A DNA stretch of 64,000 nt from Bacteroidales bacterium UBA5287 (lineage in GTDB: Bacteria; Bacteroidota; Bacteroidia; Bacteroidales; Dysgonomonadaceae). This document shows positions 54,810 to 64,000 of the stretch, in pieces. Every line of letters begins with the position of its first letter. Positions within the stretch are counted from its first letter, which is position 1. A model generated the notes under the pieces. It did no database searches. It was not told the origin of the DNA and was given only the letters and a program-made list of their open reading frames with translations. The translations under genes were made by a program, and so were the position numbers. The stretch spans positions 88,360 to 152,359 of the forward strand of contig DHSL01000030.1 in assembly GCA_002411345.1 (NCBI GenBank), in the 5' to 3' direction.

Positions 54810-56129
54810 ATGAGTAAGTCTAAACAGTTAAACATTATCTATTTTGTTGTGGCCATTCTTATTTTTTGGTCATGCGAAAGCAACAAAGCCGATAATTTCG
54901 ATCGGGAAAAATATGATCCGTCAAAACCGGTTGAGATCACCGGCTTTGAACCTGATTCAGGAGGAATGGCTACTAAAGTATTTATAACAGGAAATAACTT
55001 TGGTTCGGACGTATCCAAAATAAAAGTTTATTTCAACGATGTACCTGCACCTGTTGTCGGATCTGATGGAAAACATATTTACACTATTACTCCAAGACAG
55101 CCGGGAAGGGAAAACATCATCTCTGTTGTAGTAGATGATGACTCTACTACTTTTACTAAAAAGAAATACTTGTACCGTACAATGTATGTCATTAGAACCA
55201 TTTGCGGAAGAAAAGGTACGACGCAATTCAAAGGTGGAAGATTGTCGGAGGCTGAGTTTCATCAACCTTCTACTATTACTGTGGATAAGCAAAAAAACAT
55301 CTTTATATCACATTGGCGCGTACCATTTTGTTTTGTAAGAATTAACGAAGAAGAAGATATTGTAGAAGCAATATTGCCTGGTAGTTCGACAGATGCTACT
55401 TATGCGCTGGGTGCTCCAACCGTAGATGCAAATGGTATAGTTTCAGCAATTTCCGATGGAGGTAGAATATTTTTTACTTTCGATCCTGCCGAAAGCTGGA
55501 CTCCAAGACAACGCTCAATTCTCCCAGCCGGAGCAACAGGTACTCCTTTTACATTCAGTACAGCACACAGCCTAGCCGCTCATCCAGTAACAGGAGAATT
55601 ATATACTCGTTATTACGCCTCAGGACATCTTGTTAAGGTCAATCCTAACACAAAGGAAGGTACATTAGTAGGTCAAACACTGACTTCATCTGATTCTTAC
55701 TTGGTTTTTGATCCTATCAATCCAAATATTATTTATATTTCTTATTCATCCTTACATTGTATCGGCAAATATGATCTCCAAACGAATGAGCATACTATTT
55801 TTGCCGGCAAGAATGGCGAAGCCGGATGGCAAGACGGCCCATTGTCAGAAGCCAGATTTAATACACCCAACCAGTTGATCGTAGCACCCAATGGTAATCT
55901 CTATTTAGCAGACAGGATGAACCATTGCATTCGTATGATTACACTTGATGGAAAAGGAGGAGGTATGGTATCGACCATTATCGGAAAAGGAGGCATTCCT
56001 GGCTATCAGGATGGAAATCCAGAGGATGCACTTTTCAATCAACCAAGAGGTGTAGCAGTAACACCTGATGGTAACATCTATATCACAGACCTCGGCAACA
56101 ATGTTGTTCGAAAGTTAACTATAGAGTAA
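54810..56129 (+). CDS. IPT/TIG-NHL repeat lipoprotein of the second SusCD locus
   Basis: The frame opens at a TTG at 54777; the ATG at 54810 gives 439 aa with lipobox Cys22 (LIFWSCESN). An IPT/TIG immunoglobulin-like domain (about 40-125: PVEITGFEPDSGGMATKVFI and ITGNNFGSD) is followed by a beta-propeller of NHL-type repeats, clearest in ARFNTPNQLIVAPNGNLYLA and FNQPRGVAVTPDGNIYITD. Such proteins accompany susCD pairs in Bacteroidetes and are presumed surface ligand binders. It leads the operon, 27 bp before the SusC gene. Confidence 0.85.
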   Translation: MSKSKQLNIIYFVVAILIFWSCESNKADNFDREKYDPSKPVEITGFEPDSGGMATKVFITGNNFGSDVSKIKVYFNDVPAPVVGSDGKHIYTITPRQPGRENIISVVVDDDSTTFTKKKYLYRTMYVIRTICGRKGTTQFKGGRLSEAEFHQPSTITVDKQKNIFISHWRVPFCFVRINEEEDIVEAILPGSSTDATYALGAPTVDANGIVSAISDGGRIFFTFDPAESWTPRQRSILPAGATGTPFTFSTAHSLAAHPVTGELYTRYYASGHLVKVNPNTKEGTLVGQTLTSSDSYLVFDPINPNIIYISYSSLHCIGKYDLQTNEHTIFAGKNGEAGWQDGPLSEARFNTPNQLIVAPNGNLYLADRMNHCIRMITLDGKGGGMVSTIIGKGGIPGYQDGNPEDALFNQPRGVAVTPDGNIYITDLGNNVVRKLTIE

Positions 56130-56156
56130 TTTTTATTAATTCCTTAAATATTTATT

Positions 56157-59100
56157 ATGCAATTCAATTATAAAAGTATTCTAATTATTTGTTTACTGTG
56201 TTTGTTTCCATTTTTAGCCACAGCACAACAAAAGTATAATATGGGAGGTACCGTCTATGACGAAAAAGGAGAAACCCTTCCGGGAGTTAGTATTTTCCTG
56301 AAAGCACAAGCAGCAGTCGGTACTACAACCGATCTCGACGGTAATTTTAAAATGAAAGCTACCAAAGGGGATATTCTTGTGTTTTCTTATATAGGATATG
56401 AGAACCAAGAATATCTTGTTGACAGTCAAAATGATAAAATTTCAGTCATAATGACACCAACCGCGACTGAGATTGAAGAGGTTGTTGTTACCGCTTTGGG
56501 AGCCCAACGCAAGATTAGTGTTGTAGGCGCTATTACATCAGTTGACGCAAAAGAACTACAAACACCTGCCACCTCCATAACCAATATGCTCGGTGGTCGT
56601 GTACCCGGTATTATTACCACATTAGAGAGTGGCGAACCAGGTAAAAACATTTCGGAGTTCTGGATTCGCGGTATCGGAACATTCGGGGCGAGTAGTTCAG
56701 CACTTGTATTGATTGACGGGTTGGAGGGGAATATTAACTCCATTGACCCTGCTGATATTGAACAATTCTCCATTCTTAAAGACGCTTCAGCAACTGCTGT
56801 TTACGGAGTTCGAGGAGCTAACGGAGTGGTTTTGATTACAACTAAGCGTGGACAAAGCGGTAAGTTGCAAATTAATGCAAGGGTTAATTATACAATATCG
56901 AATCTAAATCGCTTACCAGAATATTTGAGAGCATACGATTATGCAAAATTAGCTAATGAAGCAAGGGCCGTTCGAAACGAAGATATTCTTTATGATGATA
57001 TGGAACTGAAACTAATCAAATACCATTTAGATGACGATCTTTACCCTGATATCAATTGGCAGGACGAAATCATTAAACGAAACGGGTTTCAGCAGACTTA
57101 TTATGTGAGTGCACAGGGTGGTGGTGAAGCAGCACGCTATTTCATCAGCTTAGGAAGTTCAATAGAAGATGCGGCCTACAAAGTGTCTCCTGAAAACACC
57201 ATTCGCTCAGGTGTTGGTTACAACACATATAATTACCGTATGAATCTGGATATTAATTTAACTAAAAGTACTACTATGTATTTTGGTACTGATGGTTACC
57301 TTTCTCTGCGGACACAACCAGGTTTTGCCAATACTGACGCCATGTGGGAAGCTCAATCAATGCTTACACCAATCACTGTTCCTCTCAAATATTCGACAGG
57401 AGAATTACCTGCTTACAACGAACAGGGATCCGGTATATCACCTTATGTTTTACTTAATTATACGGGAAAACAAAACAACCAAAATTATTCAGGTAAGGCC
57501 ACACTAGCTTTATCACATGACTTTTCATACATGATAAAAGGTCTTAAATTGAGAATGCAAGGAGCTTACGACAATATTTCGTGGAAAGATGAAAGAAGAT
57601 ATGTAATGCCTGAGTTGTATCTGGCGAGTGGACGCACTACCTGGGGCGAATTACAAAGATCAAAGAGCCATGACGCTATCAGTCCACAATACACAAATTA
57701 TCAACGTCAATACAGGAAATATCATTTTGAAAGTACGTTAACATGGGATAAGCTTTTCGCTGAAAATCATCGTGTAAGCGCACTTGTTTATTATTACATG
57801 AGCGACCAACAAGACACAAATGATGCTACGAATGCAGCCGCAGGTCGTCGTGCATTAGAAGCCCTACCCAAACGATATCAAGGAATTTCCAGTCGATTTA
57901 CATACGGATTTAAAGATACTTATATGTGTGATTTCAATTTCGGATACACAGGTTCTGAAAATTTTGAGCCTGGAAAACAATTCGGTTTTTTTCCCTCAAT
58001 TGCAATTGGATGGGTGCCAAGCAACTATAAATGGGTAATGGATAATATGAATTGGCTAAATCATTTTAAAATACGTGCTTCATACGGATCGGTAGGTAGC
58101 GATCGTATTGCCGATTTCAGGTTCCCTTTTATGACTGTTGTTGGAGAAAATCAATCTGTAGGTTGGGGAAGCACACTTAATGGTTTGAGCGAATTACAAT
58201 TTGGAGCCAATAACTTGATGTGGGAAAAAGCATTAAAAGCAGATTTAGGTATCGAAGCAAATATGTTTGATAATCGATTTTCTTTTGTAGTGGACTTTTT
58301 TAGCGATAAGCGCGAAGATATTTTCCAACGCAGAGAAACGATCCCCGGATATGCTGGATTAATTTACTCAGCACGTCCTTACGGTAATGTAGGGAGTATG
58401 CTCAGTTTCGGGTCAGATGGTAATATTTCCTATACACATGAAATTCAGAAAGACTGGACTTTTACAATCCGAGGAAATTATACCTATTCTTCAAATGAGA
58501 TTATTAATTGGGAACAACCTCCTACAAGATACCCATACCAACCTTATAACGGATTTCCACTATCGGCAACACGCGGTTATATTGCCACAGGACTTTTCAC
58601 CGACGAAGATGATATTAAATTTAGTGCTACTCAGTCATTTGGAGGTTTCAAAGTTATGCCTGGTGATATAAAATACAAAGATATAAATGGAGATGGTGTG
58701 ATTAATTCGGATGACATGGTGTTCTTGTCTGATCCTACTTACCCACGATTAATGTATGGATTCGGTGGGGAAATGAAATATAAAGACTTCACATTAGGAA
58801 TACTGTTCAAAGGAACAGGTAAAACCGATTTTTATCATGTGGGTTATGAAGGTAATGGTCCGGGTTACATGCCATTCAGCAATGGAAGAGTTGGCAATGT
58901 GCTGACCATGGTCAACGACCCTGTCAACCGCTGGATTCCAAAGGATTACGCTTTAGCAAACGGAATTGATCCAGCTTTAGCGGAAAATCCAAATGCCCGT
59001 TTTCCACGACTCTCATACGGATACAATGCTAATAATTCACAGTTGTCCACCTTCTGGAAAAATGATTCACGCTACTTGCGCTTGCAAGAGGTAACGCTTA

Positions 59101-59285
59101 ATTACAATCTCAAAGCAGAAACTCTTAAACGTTTTGGCTTATCATCTATAGATATACAATTGGTTGGAAACAATCTTTATGTTTGGGACAAGATAAAAAA
59201 ATGGGACCCAGAACAGGGCTATAGAAACGGACGTGCTTACCCGATTCCATCGAGGTATACGCTACAACTTTACCTTAATTTTTAA
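56157..59285 (+). CDS. SusC/RagA-family TonB-linked receptor (second locus)
   Basis: A 1042-aa receptor with a signal peptide ending ATAQ (about residue 23), a carboxypeptidase-regulatory-like domain (NMGGTVYDEKGETLPGVSIF), the plug start EEVVVTALGAQRK and LKDASATAVYGVRGANGVVLI, and a beta barrel ending in RYTLQLYLNF with terminal Phe. It is a paralogue of the receptor at 10368-13577 but clearly diverged. It forms the transport pore with the SusD protein encoded 11 bp downstream. Confidence 0.97.
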   Translation: MQFNYKSILIICLLCLFPFLATAQQKYNMGGTVYDEKGETLPGVSIFLKAQAAVGTTTDLDGNFKMKATKGDILVFSYIGYENQEYLVDSQNDKISVIMTPTATEIEEVVVTALGAQRKISVVGAITSVDAKELQTPATSITNMLGGRVPGIITTLESGEPGKNISEFWIRGIGTFGASSSALVLIDGLEGNINSIDPADIEQFSILKDASATAVYGVRGANGVVLITTKRGQSGKLQINARVNYTISNLNRLPEYLRAYDYAKLANEARAVRNEDILYDDMELKLIKYHLDDDLYPDINWQDEIIKRNGFQQTYYVSAQGGGEAARYFISLGSSIEDAAYKVSPENTIRSGVGYNTYNYRMNLDINLTKSTTMYFGTDGYLSLRTQPGFANTDAMWEAQSMLTPITVPLKYSTGELPAYNEQGSGISPYVLLNYTGKQNNQNYSGKATLALSHDFSYMIKGLKLRMQGAYDNISWKDERRYVMPELYLASGRTTWGELQRSKSHDAISPQYTNYQRQYRKYHFESTLTWDKLFAENHRVSALVYYYMSDQQDTNDATNAAAGRRALEALPKRYQGISSRFTYGFKDTYMCDFNFGYTGSENFEPGKQFGFFPSIAIGWVPSNYKWVMDNMNWLNHFKIRASYGSVGSDRIADFRFPFMTVVGENQSVGWGSTLNGLSELQFGANNLMWEKALKADLGIEANMFDNRFSFVVDFFSDKREDIFQRRETIPGYAGLIYSARPYGNVGSMLSFGSDGNISYTHEIQKDWTFTIRGNYTYSSNEIINWEQPPTRYPYQPYNGFPLSATRGYIATGLFTDEDDIKFSATQSFGGFKVMPGDIKYKDINGDGVINSDDMVFLSDPTYPRLMYGFGGEMKYKDFTLGILFKGTGKTDFYHVGYEGNGPGYMPFSNGRVGNVLTMVNDPVNRWIPKDYALANGIDPALAENPNARFPRLSYGYNANNSQLSTFWKNDSRYLRLQEVTLNYNLKAETLKRFGLSSIDIQLVGNNLYVWDKIKKWDPEQGYRNGRAYPIPSRYTLQLYLNF

Positions 59286-59296
59286 AATAAAAAAGT

Positions 59297-61279
59297 ATGA
59301 AAGATTTTTTTAAAAATACAATAGTTTGTGCTTGTTTGGTTGTCATAACAATGTCTTCTTGCAACTACCTGGACATTGCAGATAATTTTGAAGAAGCGAT
59401 AAAATATGATTCTATATTTTCAAATAAAACGAATTTAGAACGCTATACATGGAATATTGCATCACTATTTCCTGATGAGGGTTGGAAATTTGATAAACTT
59501 GGCACTTATGCATGCGATGAAGCATTTTCGATAATGGTTTCCGACTATACAGCCATAGATTTTGTCCAGGGAAACATAACTCCCACTAATCTTAGGTCGT
59601 TTAATATTTGGAATAGTATGTATATCATTGTTCGTAAAGTAAATACGGTCCTTAAAAACATAGACAAGGCAACCGACTTGAAAGGAAAGGAAAAAGAAGA
59701 ACTTATGGGTTATCTCTATTTCATGCGTGCCTATGCCTATTACAGATTAATTACGTATTATGGTCCAATTGTGATTTTAGGAGACGACGTATTGGAAACA
59801 AATGAGACGGCAAAATACTATGACCGTACAAGATCAACATTTGATGAATCAGTAGATTATGTTTGCAGTGAATTAGAACGATCGGCATCACTTATGCCGA
59901 GTGTTGTCACTCCCAGTTATTTTGGACGTCCTTCCGCCGGATCTGCATTAGGGCTAAGCGCCCGTTTACGATTAATTCAGGCAAGTCCGTTATGGAATGG
60001 AGGAACAGCAGCTCGCAGAACATATGGAACGTGGAAAAGATCAACAGATGGAGTAAATTATGTTTCACAAACATACGACGAAAAGAGATGGGCTCAGGCA
60101 GCTGCGGTTTGTAAACGTATTATTGACTCAAATATTTATGCTTTACACACAGTAAAAAAAATGCCGGATACTGCTCCCCTACCTGATAATGTACCCCAAT
60201 ATTCTTTTCCATTGGGTGCTGGAGATATTGACCCATTCCGATCATATTCTGATATGTTTACCGGAGAATCGCCATTCGCTCGAAATCCTGAGTTTTTATG
60301 GGCTCAACGCTCATCAGGTTTAGAAAATTATTCGAGACATGCTTTTCCTTATGAAATATATAACGGATTTGCTACTGTATCAGTACCTCAAAAAGTAATT
60401 GACGCATACAGAATGGCAGACGGACGTACTATTGAAAATTCTAGTGAAGAATATCCTTACCAAACCGATGGTATATGGAACAATGGAACTGATCGCATCT
60501 ATTCCGGTTATACATTAAAAGGAAATGTTCACAAAATGTATGTAAACCGCGAAATGAGGTTTTATGCCAGTATTGGTTTTAGTGGAGCACTTTGGCCTAT
60601 GCTTTCTTCTTCAAACTTAAGCAAGAGGAACGTTCAATTTTGGTATAATTTGAACGGGAATGCAGGTAAAAATTCAACTCGAGATCTACGCTACAACGTA
60701 AATACTACAGGTTATACATTGAAAAAATTTGTCCATGCTGAAGATTCATGGGGAGCACCAGGACAAGGAACAGGATACGAAAATTCTCGTCGATTAGAAA
60801 AAGCATATCCTATTATTCGATACGCAGAAATTCTACTCGCATATGTGGAAGCCTTAAATAATCTGTCCACTACATATACAATAGATGGTTATCAACTATC
60901 AAGAGATATAGACGAAATGCGTTATTATTTCAATATGGTTCGTTTCAGAGCTGGATTACCAGGACTTACAGATGCTGAACTTAATTCAAAAGAGACTATG
61001 CAAGAACTGATAGAACGCGAACGCATGGTTGAATTGCTTCACGAAAATGCACGTTTCTGGGATGTACGACGCTGGGGAAAGTATGAAATCACCGAAAGGG
61101 AACCTATTCAAGGAATGGATATGGATGCTGATGGTCTAGCGTACTATAATATTGTTCCTGTCAATCAGGTTGTAGCAAGAAACAGGGTTGTAGATAAAAA
61201 GTTAATACTCGTTCCTATAGAATTGAACGAAGTAAGAAAATCTCTTTCAATGGATCAGAACCCTGGATATCAATATTAA
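59297..61279 (+). CDS. SusD/RagB-family lipoprotein (second locus)
   Basis: A 660-aa SusD homologue with lipobox Cys22 (TMSSCNYLDIADN). Helical TPR-type stretches include MGYLYFMRAYAYYRLITYYG and AYPIIRYAEILLAYVEALNN. The conserved C-terminal block is ELIERERMVELLHENARFWD followed by VRRWGKYE, and the protein ends with LSMDQNPGYQY. It caps the SusC barrel and binds the ligand. Confidence 0.96.
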   Translation: MKDFFKNTIVCACLVVITMSSCNYLDIADNFEEAIKYDSIFSNKTNLERYTWNIASLFPDEGWKFDKLGTYACDEAFSIMVSDYTAIDFVQGNITPTNLRSFNIWNSMYIIVRKVNTVLKNIDKATDLKGKEKEELMGYLYFMRAYAYYRLITYYGPIVILGDDVLETNETAKYYDRTRSTFDESVDYVCSELERSASLMPSVVTPSYFGRPSAGSALGLSARLRLIQASPLWNGGTAARRTYGTWKRSTDGVNYVSQTYDEKRWAQAAAVCKRIIDSNIYALHTVKKMPDTAPLPDNVPQYSFPLGAGDIDPFRSYSDMFTGESPFARNPEFLWAQRSSGLENYSRHAFPYEIYNGFATVSVPQKVIDAYRMADGRTIENSSEEYPYQTDGIWNNGTDRIYSGYTLKGNVHKMYVNREMRFYASIGFSGALWPMLSSSNLSKRNVQFWYNLNGNAGKNSTRDLRYNVNTTGYTLKKFVHAEDSWGAPGQGTGYENSRRLEKAYPIIRYAEILLAYVEALNNLSTTYTIDGYQLSRDIDEMRYYFNMVRFRAGLPGLTDAELNSKETMQELIERERMVELLHENARFWDVRRWGKYEITEREPIQGMDMDADGLAYYNIVPVNQVVARNRVVDKKLILVPIELNEVRKSLSMDQNPGYQY

Positions 61280-61298
61280 TGAAAAATAATTTAGTCAT

Positions 61299-62234
61299 AT
61301 GAAAATATCATTACCCATATTTATTATTACATGCATTTTGACGTTTAGTATGGTCAGTTGCAATACCGATTCAATTTACCAAGAGGAGCAATATAAAACT
61401 TTGGTATATTTGTTAAGTGGTACGGACAATGTGTTTGCCGCATCATATACACTCAATGAAGAGGAAGCTGTCAGGTATATCTCCGTAGGATGTGGTGGTT
61501 CAAACAGCAATGAAAAGGATATCACGGTTACCCTAGAACCAAATCCTGGAATGTTGGATAAGTACAACAGTCTAAATTATAATTATGATAGTGAGTATGC
61601 CAAAATGTTACCCTCCGACAGGTACAAAATTGAGTCATACTCAGTCACATTGCCGGCAAATTCGGATTATCACTACGCAAGAATACCAGTGAAAGTTCGC
61701 ACGTTAGGTTTGTCTCCAGATTCTATATATTTTATCCCGCTAAAAATCAAAACTGTTTCTAATTATGATGTGAATGAGAGTAAAAGTGACGTGCTTTTCC
61801 GTGTGGCCATTGAGAATGATTATGCTCAACAATTGGTCCCGACTTATTACACAAAAAGTGGAACAATGACCAATCCTATCACCGTATTGAGTGGTACAAA
61901 ATTAGTTCAACCACTTGAAAAGGATAAAGTCAGGATGTTTGTTGGCAATGAAAAATATGGATCATCAACAACTATTGACAATATCAAAAATTTATCAGTT
62001 GTTGTACAGATCTTGGAGGATAATTCACTCATAGTGACTCCGTATGGTTCAATGGAAGTAGAAATGCTTAATAATGCTAAGGGTTACAACAAATATATAC
62101 CTGAACTTTTACAAGGTACTACTAAACAAAGCGTTTTTTATTTAAATTACCGTTTTCGACTCAAACAAAGTAATGGGACCTTTTCAACATGGAGAGAAGT
62201 TGAGGAGAGATTGATACGAATTGAAGAAAATTGA
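61299..62234 (+). CDS. DUF1735/DUF4361-type lipoprotein
   Basis: A 311-aa lipoprotein (lipobox TFSMVSC, Cys21). The N-terminal half has the DUF1735 (BT_3987-like) style: TLNEEEAVRYISVGCGG, then ITVTLEPNPGMLDKYN, YSVTLPANSDYHYARIPVKV and SPDSIYFIPLKIKTVSNYDV. The C-terminal half resembles DUF4361. Such proteins follow susD and are presumed SusE/F-like surface binding proteins. It starts 19 bp after the susD-like stop. Confidence 0.8.
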   Translation: MKISLPIFIITCILTFSMVSCNTDSIYQEEQYKTLVYLLSGTDNVFAASYTLNEEEAVRYISVGCGGSNSNEKDITVTLEPNPGMLDKYNSLNYNYDSEYAKMLPSDRYKIESYSVTLPANSDYHYARIPVKVRTLGLSPDSIYFIPLKIKTVSNYDVNESKSDVLFRVAIENDYAQQLVPTYYTKSGTMTNPITVLSGTKLVQPLEKDKVRMFVGNEKYGSSTTIDNIKNLSVVVQILEDNSLIVTPYGSMEVEMLNNAKGYNKYIPELLQGTTKQSVFYLNYRFRLKQSNGTFSTWREVEERLIRIEEN

Positions 62235-62264
62235 CGAATTAAGAATTGATTAAAGCTAAAAAAT

Positions 62265-63590
62265 ATGAAAAGTTTTTTACATAGAGTTTCATTCATTTTT
62301 GCAGGTTTGTTAATGCTGTTAGCATGCGGTGATGGACCAGATAGAAATGTAGAATATACAATTTACACTAACAAGCCTACAATAGAATTGCTAGAAGGTG
62401 AGGAGTTTCAATTTACTGCGAGTCCAACAACTCAGACATTTACTTGGGAAACGACCGATGTCAATGTAGCTACAGTCAGCTCAACCGGATTAGTTCGTGC
62501 AATCAGCGATGGCACATGTTTTATCAGCGTGACAAGTAATGAAGGACTAAAAAAGATGATACCCGTTGACGTAGTGAAAAGTATACCACTTGAAGGAATT
62601 GAGGTGTCTTACAAAGCCAATCTTTTACCTGTAGACCATCTTCCTATATTAATGGGTAAAACTACTGAATTAGGTGCAAAAGCAATACCATCGAATTATA
62701 ATGAGAAACTCGCTTTTAAAGTAATTTGGGAATCCTCAGATGAAAATATTGTAACTGTTGATGAAAATGGAAAAGTAACACCTGTTTATTTCGGTAATGC
62801 CGAAATAACAGTCAGTGTTGCAGATAAACCATCTGTAAAGAAGGTTATTCCTGTTGAAGTTTTAGAGAATCCAATTACTTCTATCAAAGTTGAAAGCGGT
62901 TTAATTTTGAAGCTGAGTATCAAAGAAAATGTGATTCCCATCATATCGCCATTAGACTATGCAGTTAGAGATTCCACTCTCATTTGGAAATCTTCTGATG
63001 AATCCATTGTAAAAGTAAAAGATGGCGAATTTGATCCTGTTGGTATAGGTTCAGCTGTTGTTACTGTTTCACTTAATAGTAATCCTGCTATAAATACAGA
63101 GATTCCTGTAATTGTTGGATTAAATCCTCATATGCTCGACCGCAAAAATTGGAAAATAATTGATTGGAATTCATGCATTTCCGAGGAACCTCAATATGTG
63201 TCCCTCAACCGTACTCCTGAAAAAATGCTTGATGGGAATACAACTACTTTCTGGGGATCGAAATGGGATAATCCTAAACCTCTTCCATATTATTTTATCT
63301 TTGACATGCAGAGTAAATATAAGATATACAAAATTAGTTTTACTAAACCTACCAACGACTCTTGGAGGGGAAATATTAAAAATGGCTATTTTGAGATTAG
63401 TAATGATAATATCACTTGGACGAAGCTGTCTGATTGGAGTGTTAGCAGCAATACGCCACGTACTCACACTTTCACTCAGGATGGATCTTCAGCAAGATAT
63501 ATTAAATTTGTAATTAGCGACTTTTTTGTTCCTACTAAAAACGGAGCACAATGCGATATAGCCGAATTTAATGTGTTGGGGGAAGAATAG
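62265..63590 (+). CDS. Lipoprotein with bacterial Ig-like (BIG2) domains and C-terminal discoidin domain
   Basis: A 441-aa lipoprotein (lipobox MLLACGDG, Cys21). Three Ig-like BIG2-type repeats are suggested by FTWETTDVNVATVSSTGLVR, VIWESSDENIVTVDENGKV and LIWKSSDESIVKVKDGEFD, each ending in a ...VIPVEV-like strand. Residues about 286-441 form an F5/8-type C (discoidin) domain (PEKMLDGNTTTFWGSKWDN, GYFEISNDNITWTKLSDWS, ARYIKFVISDFF). It is the last gene of the operon, a surface binding protein analogous to the discoidin lipoprotein that ends the left SusCD operon. Confidence 0.85.
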   Translation: MKSFLHRVSFIFAGLLMLLACGDGPDRNVEYTIYTNKPTIELLEGEEFQFTASPTTQTFTWETTDVNVATVSSTGLVRAISDGTCFISVTSNEGLKKMIPVDVVKSIPLEGIEVSYKANLLPVDHLPILMGKTTELGAKAIPSNYNEKLAFKVIWESSDENIVTVDENGKVTPVYFGNAEITVSVADKPSVKKVIPVEVLENPITSIKVESGLILKLSIKENVIPIISPLDYAVRDSTLIWKSSDESIVKVKDGEFDPVGIGSAVVTVSLNSNPAINTEIPVIVGLNPHMLDRKNWKIIDWNSCISEEPQYVSLNRTPEKMLDGNTTTFWGSKWDNPKPLPYYFIFDMQSKYKIYKISFTKPTNDSWRGNIKNGYFEISNDNITWTKLSDWSVSSNTPRTHTFTQDGSSARYIKFVISDFFVPTKNGAQCDIAEFNVLGEE

Positions 63591-63601
63591 ATTGAAATTG
63601 C

Positions 63602-63641
63602 AAAAAAAATGTTTGGAAGAGCTCTTCCAAACATTTTTTTT
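63602..63641. terminator. Perfect 40-bp palindromic terminator
   Basis: A gapless palindrome centred at 63621/63622 (GAGCTC core): eight A residues, TGTTTGGAAGAGCTCTTCCA centrally, and eight T residues. It folds into a long hairpin followed by T residues on both strands. It lies 12 bp after the last gene of the second SusCD operon. The region 63642-63938 shows no supported gene. Confidence 0.85.
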
Positions 63642-63938
63642 GTATAAAACTAATTTCAGTTGAATAACGAATATCTTTCCCTAAAAAAAGCAGACTCCTA
63701 AAAGAGCAAAAATGAAAACAAAAAAGTATCAATTTAAAGGATGATTCAGCAGAATAATGATGTGGTATTGGATGTTGGGTGAAAGACTGATCATTCTCAG
63801 GATTGGAATAAATTTAATATAGAGAGATTACATTTTATAATAAGTATAATTAATTTTCTATGTATAAAACTTAAATTCAAGTATATGATTATAAAATGAC
63901 ATAAATTAAATGGATGTGGTGCAATTACTCATAATAAA

Positions 63939-63973
63939 AAAATCCAATAAGCATTAACAGCTCATTGGATTTT
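63939..63973 (-). terminator. Terminator for a minus-strand gene entering from the right
   Basis: Arms 63939-63948 and 63964-63973 pair perfectly over 10 bp with a 15-nt loop; on the minus strand the stem runs into T residues. Just before it on that strand an open frame ends at a TAG (63975-63977) with codons for HNPSIPQ, perhaps the C-terminus of a gene lying beyond 64000. Confidence 0.5.
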
Positions 63974-64000
63974 ACTATTGCGGTATGGACGGATTGTGAA

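Noticed and set aside
1..64000. tRNA, rRNA, transposase, integrase, toxin-antitoxin or CRISPR signals
   Set aside because: None found by eye on either strand; the accessory character comes only from the SusCD loci and decayed spacers.

Overview
The window looks like a chromosomal segment of an AT-rich Bacteroidota, most likely order Bacteroidales. This rests on two SusC/SusD-type outer-membrane systems, many lipoproteins with short Bacteroidetes-type signal peptides, the TAnnTTTG -7 promoter box in front of several genes, type III glutamine synthetase, and NrfHA paired with ResB/CcsA. I saw no rRNA, tRNA, CRISPR array, transposase or phage gene.

Layout. 1-13577 (minus strand): a 3'-truncated alpha-2-macroglobulin family gene; a lipoprotein joining two discoidin-like domains to a calpain-type cysteine protease; and a SusC-SusD-DUF4959-type-DUF4998-type/discoidin operon ending at a terminator near 5770. 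13823-18873 (plus): a small lipoprotein, then a DevBCA/TolC-type ABC exporter operon. 19029-26855: housekeeping genes rimP-nusA-infB, a long imperfect palindrome, then skp/ompH-murI-cvpA-psd. 27073-31336: cytochrome c nitrite reductase nrfHA with the ResB/CcsA haem-delivery pair. 31402-36818: glnN, rpoN, a PAP2-like membrane protein, gcvH and purE. 36836-40737: a tightly packed five-gene nonulosonic (sialic-like) acid cassette, meeting waaA tail to tail with a 38-bp overlap. 42359-44164: an uncharacterised 601-aa protein with TIM-barrel/FMN-enzyme features. 44468-51432: a TetR-controlled TolC/HlyD/two-ATPase/two-permease exporter resembling YbhGFSR. 51434-51690: a decayed gene fragment, possibly phospholipase A. 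52070-53892: a DUF47/Pit phosphate transport pair. 54421-63641: a second SusCD locus (IPT-NHL lipoprotein, SusC, SusD, DUF1735-type lipoprotein, Ig-like/discoidin lipoprotein) ending in a perfect 40-bp palindromic terminator.

How parts fit. Both SusCD loci should take up a polymer or glycan across the outer membrane, but neither carries a glycoside hydrolase or a regulator inside the window. The left one instead sits beside a predicted secreted calpain-like protease whose discoidin domains resemble the one encoded at the end of the SusCD operon, and beside a macroglobulin that carries a TonB-plug-like motif. This surface proteolysis/adhesion neighbourhood is the most distinctive part of the window. 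Other points worth attention are the 601-aa orphan enzyme, the palindrome between infB and skp, and the nonulosonate cassette with a SAF-less NeuB.
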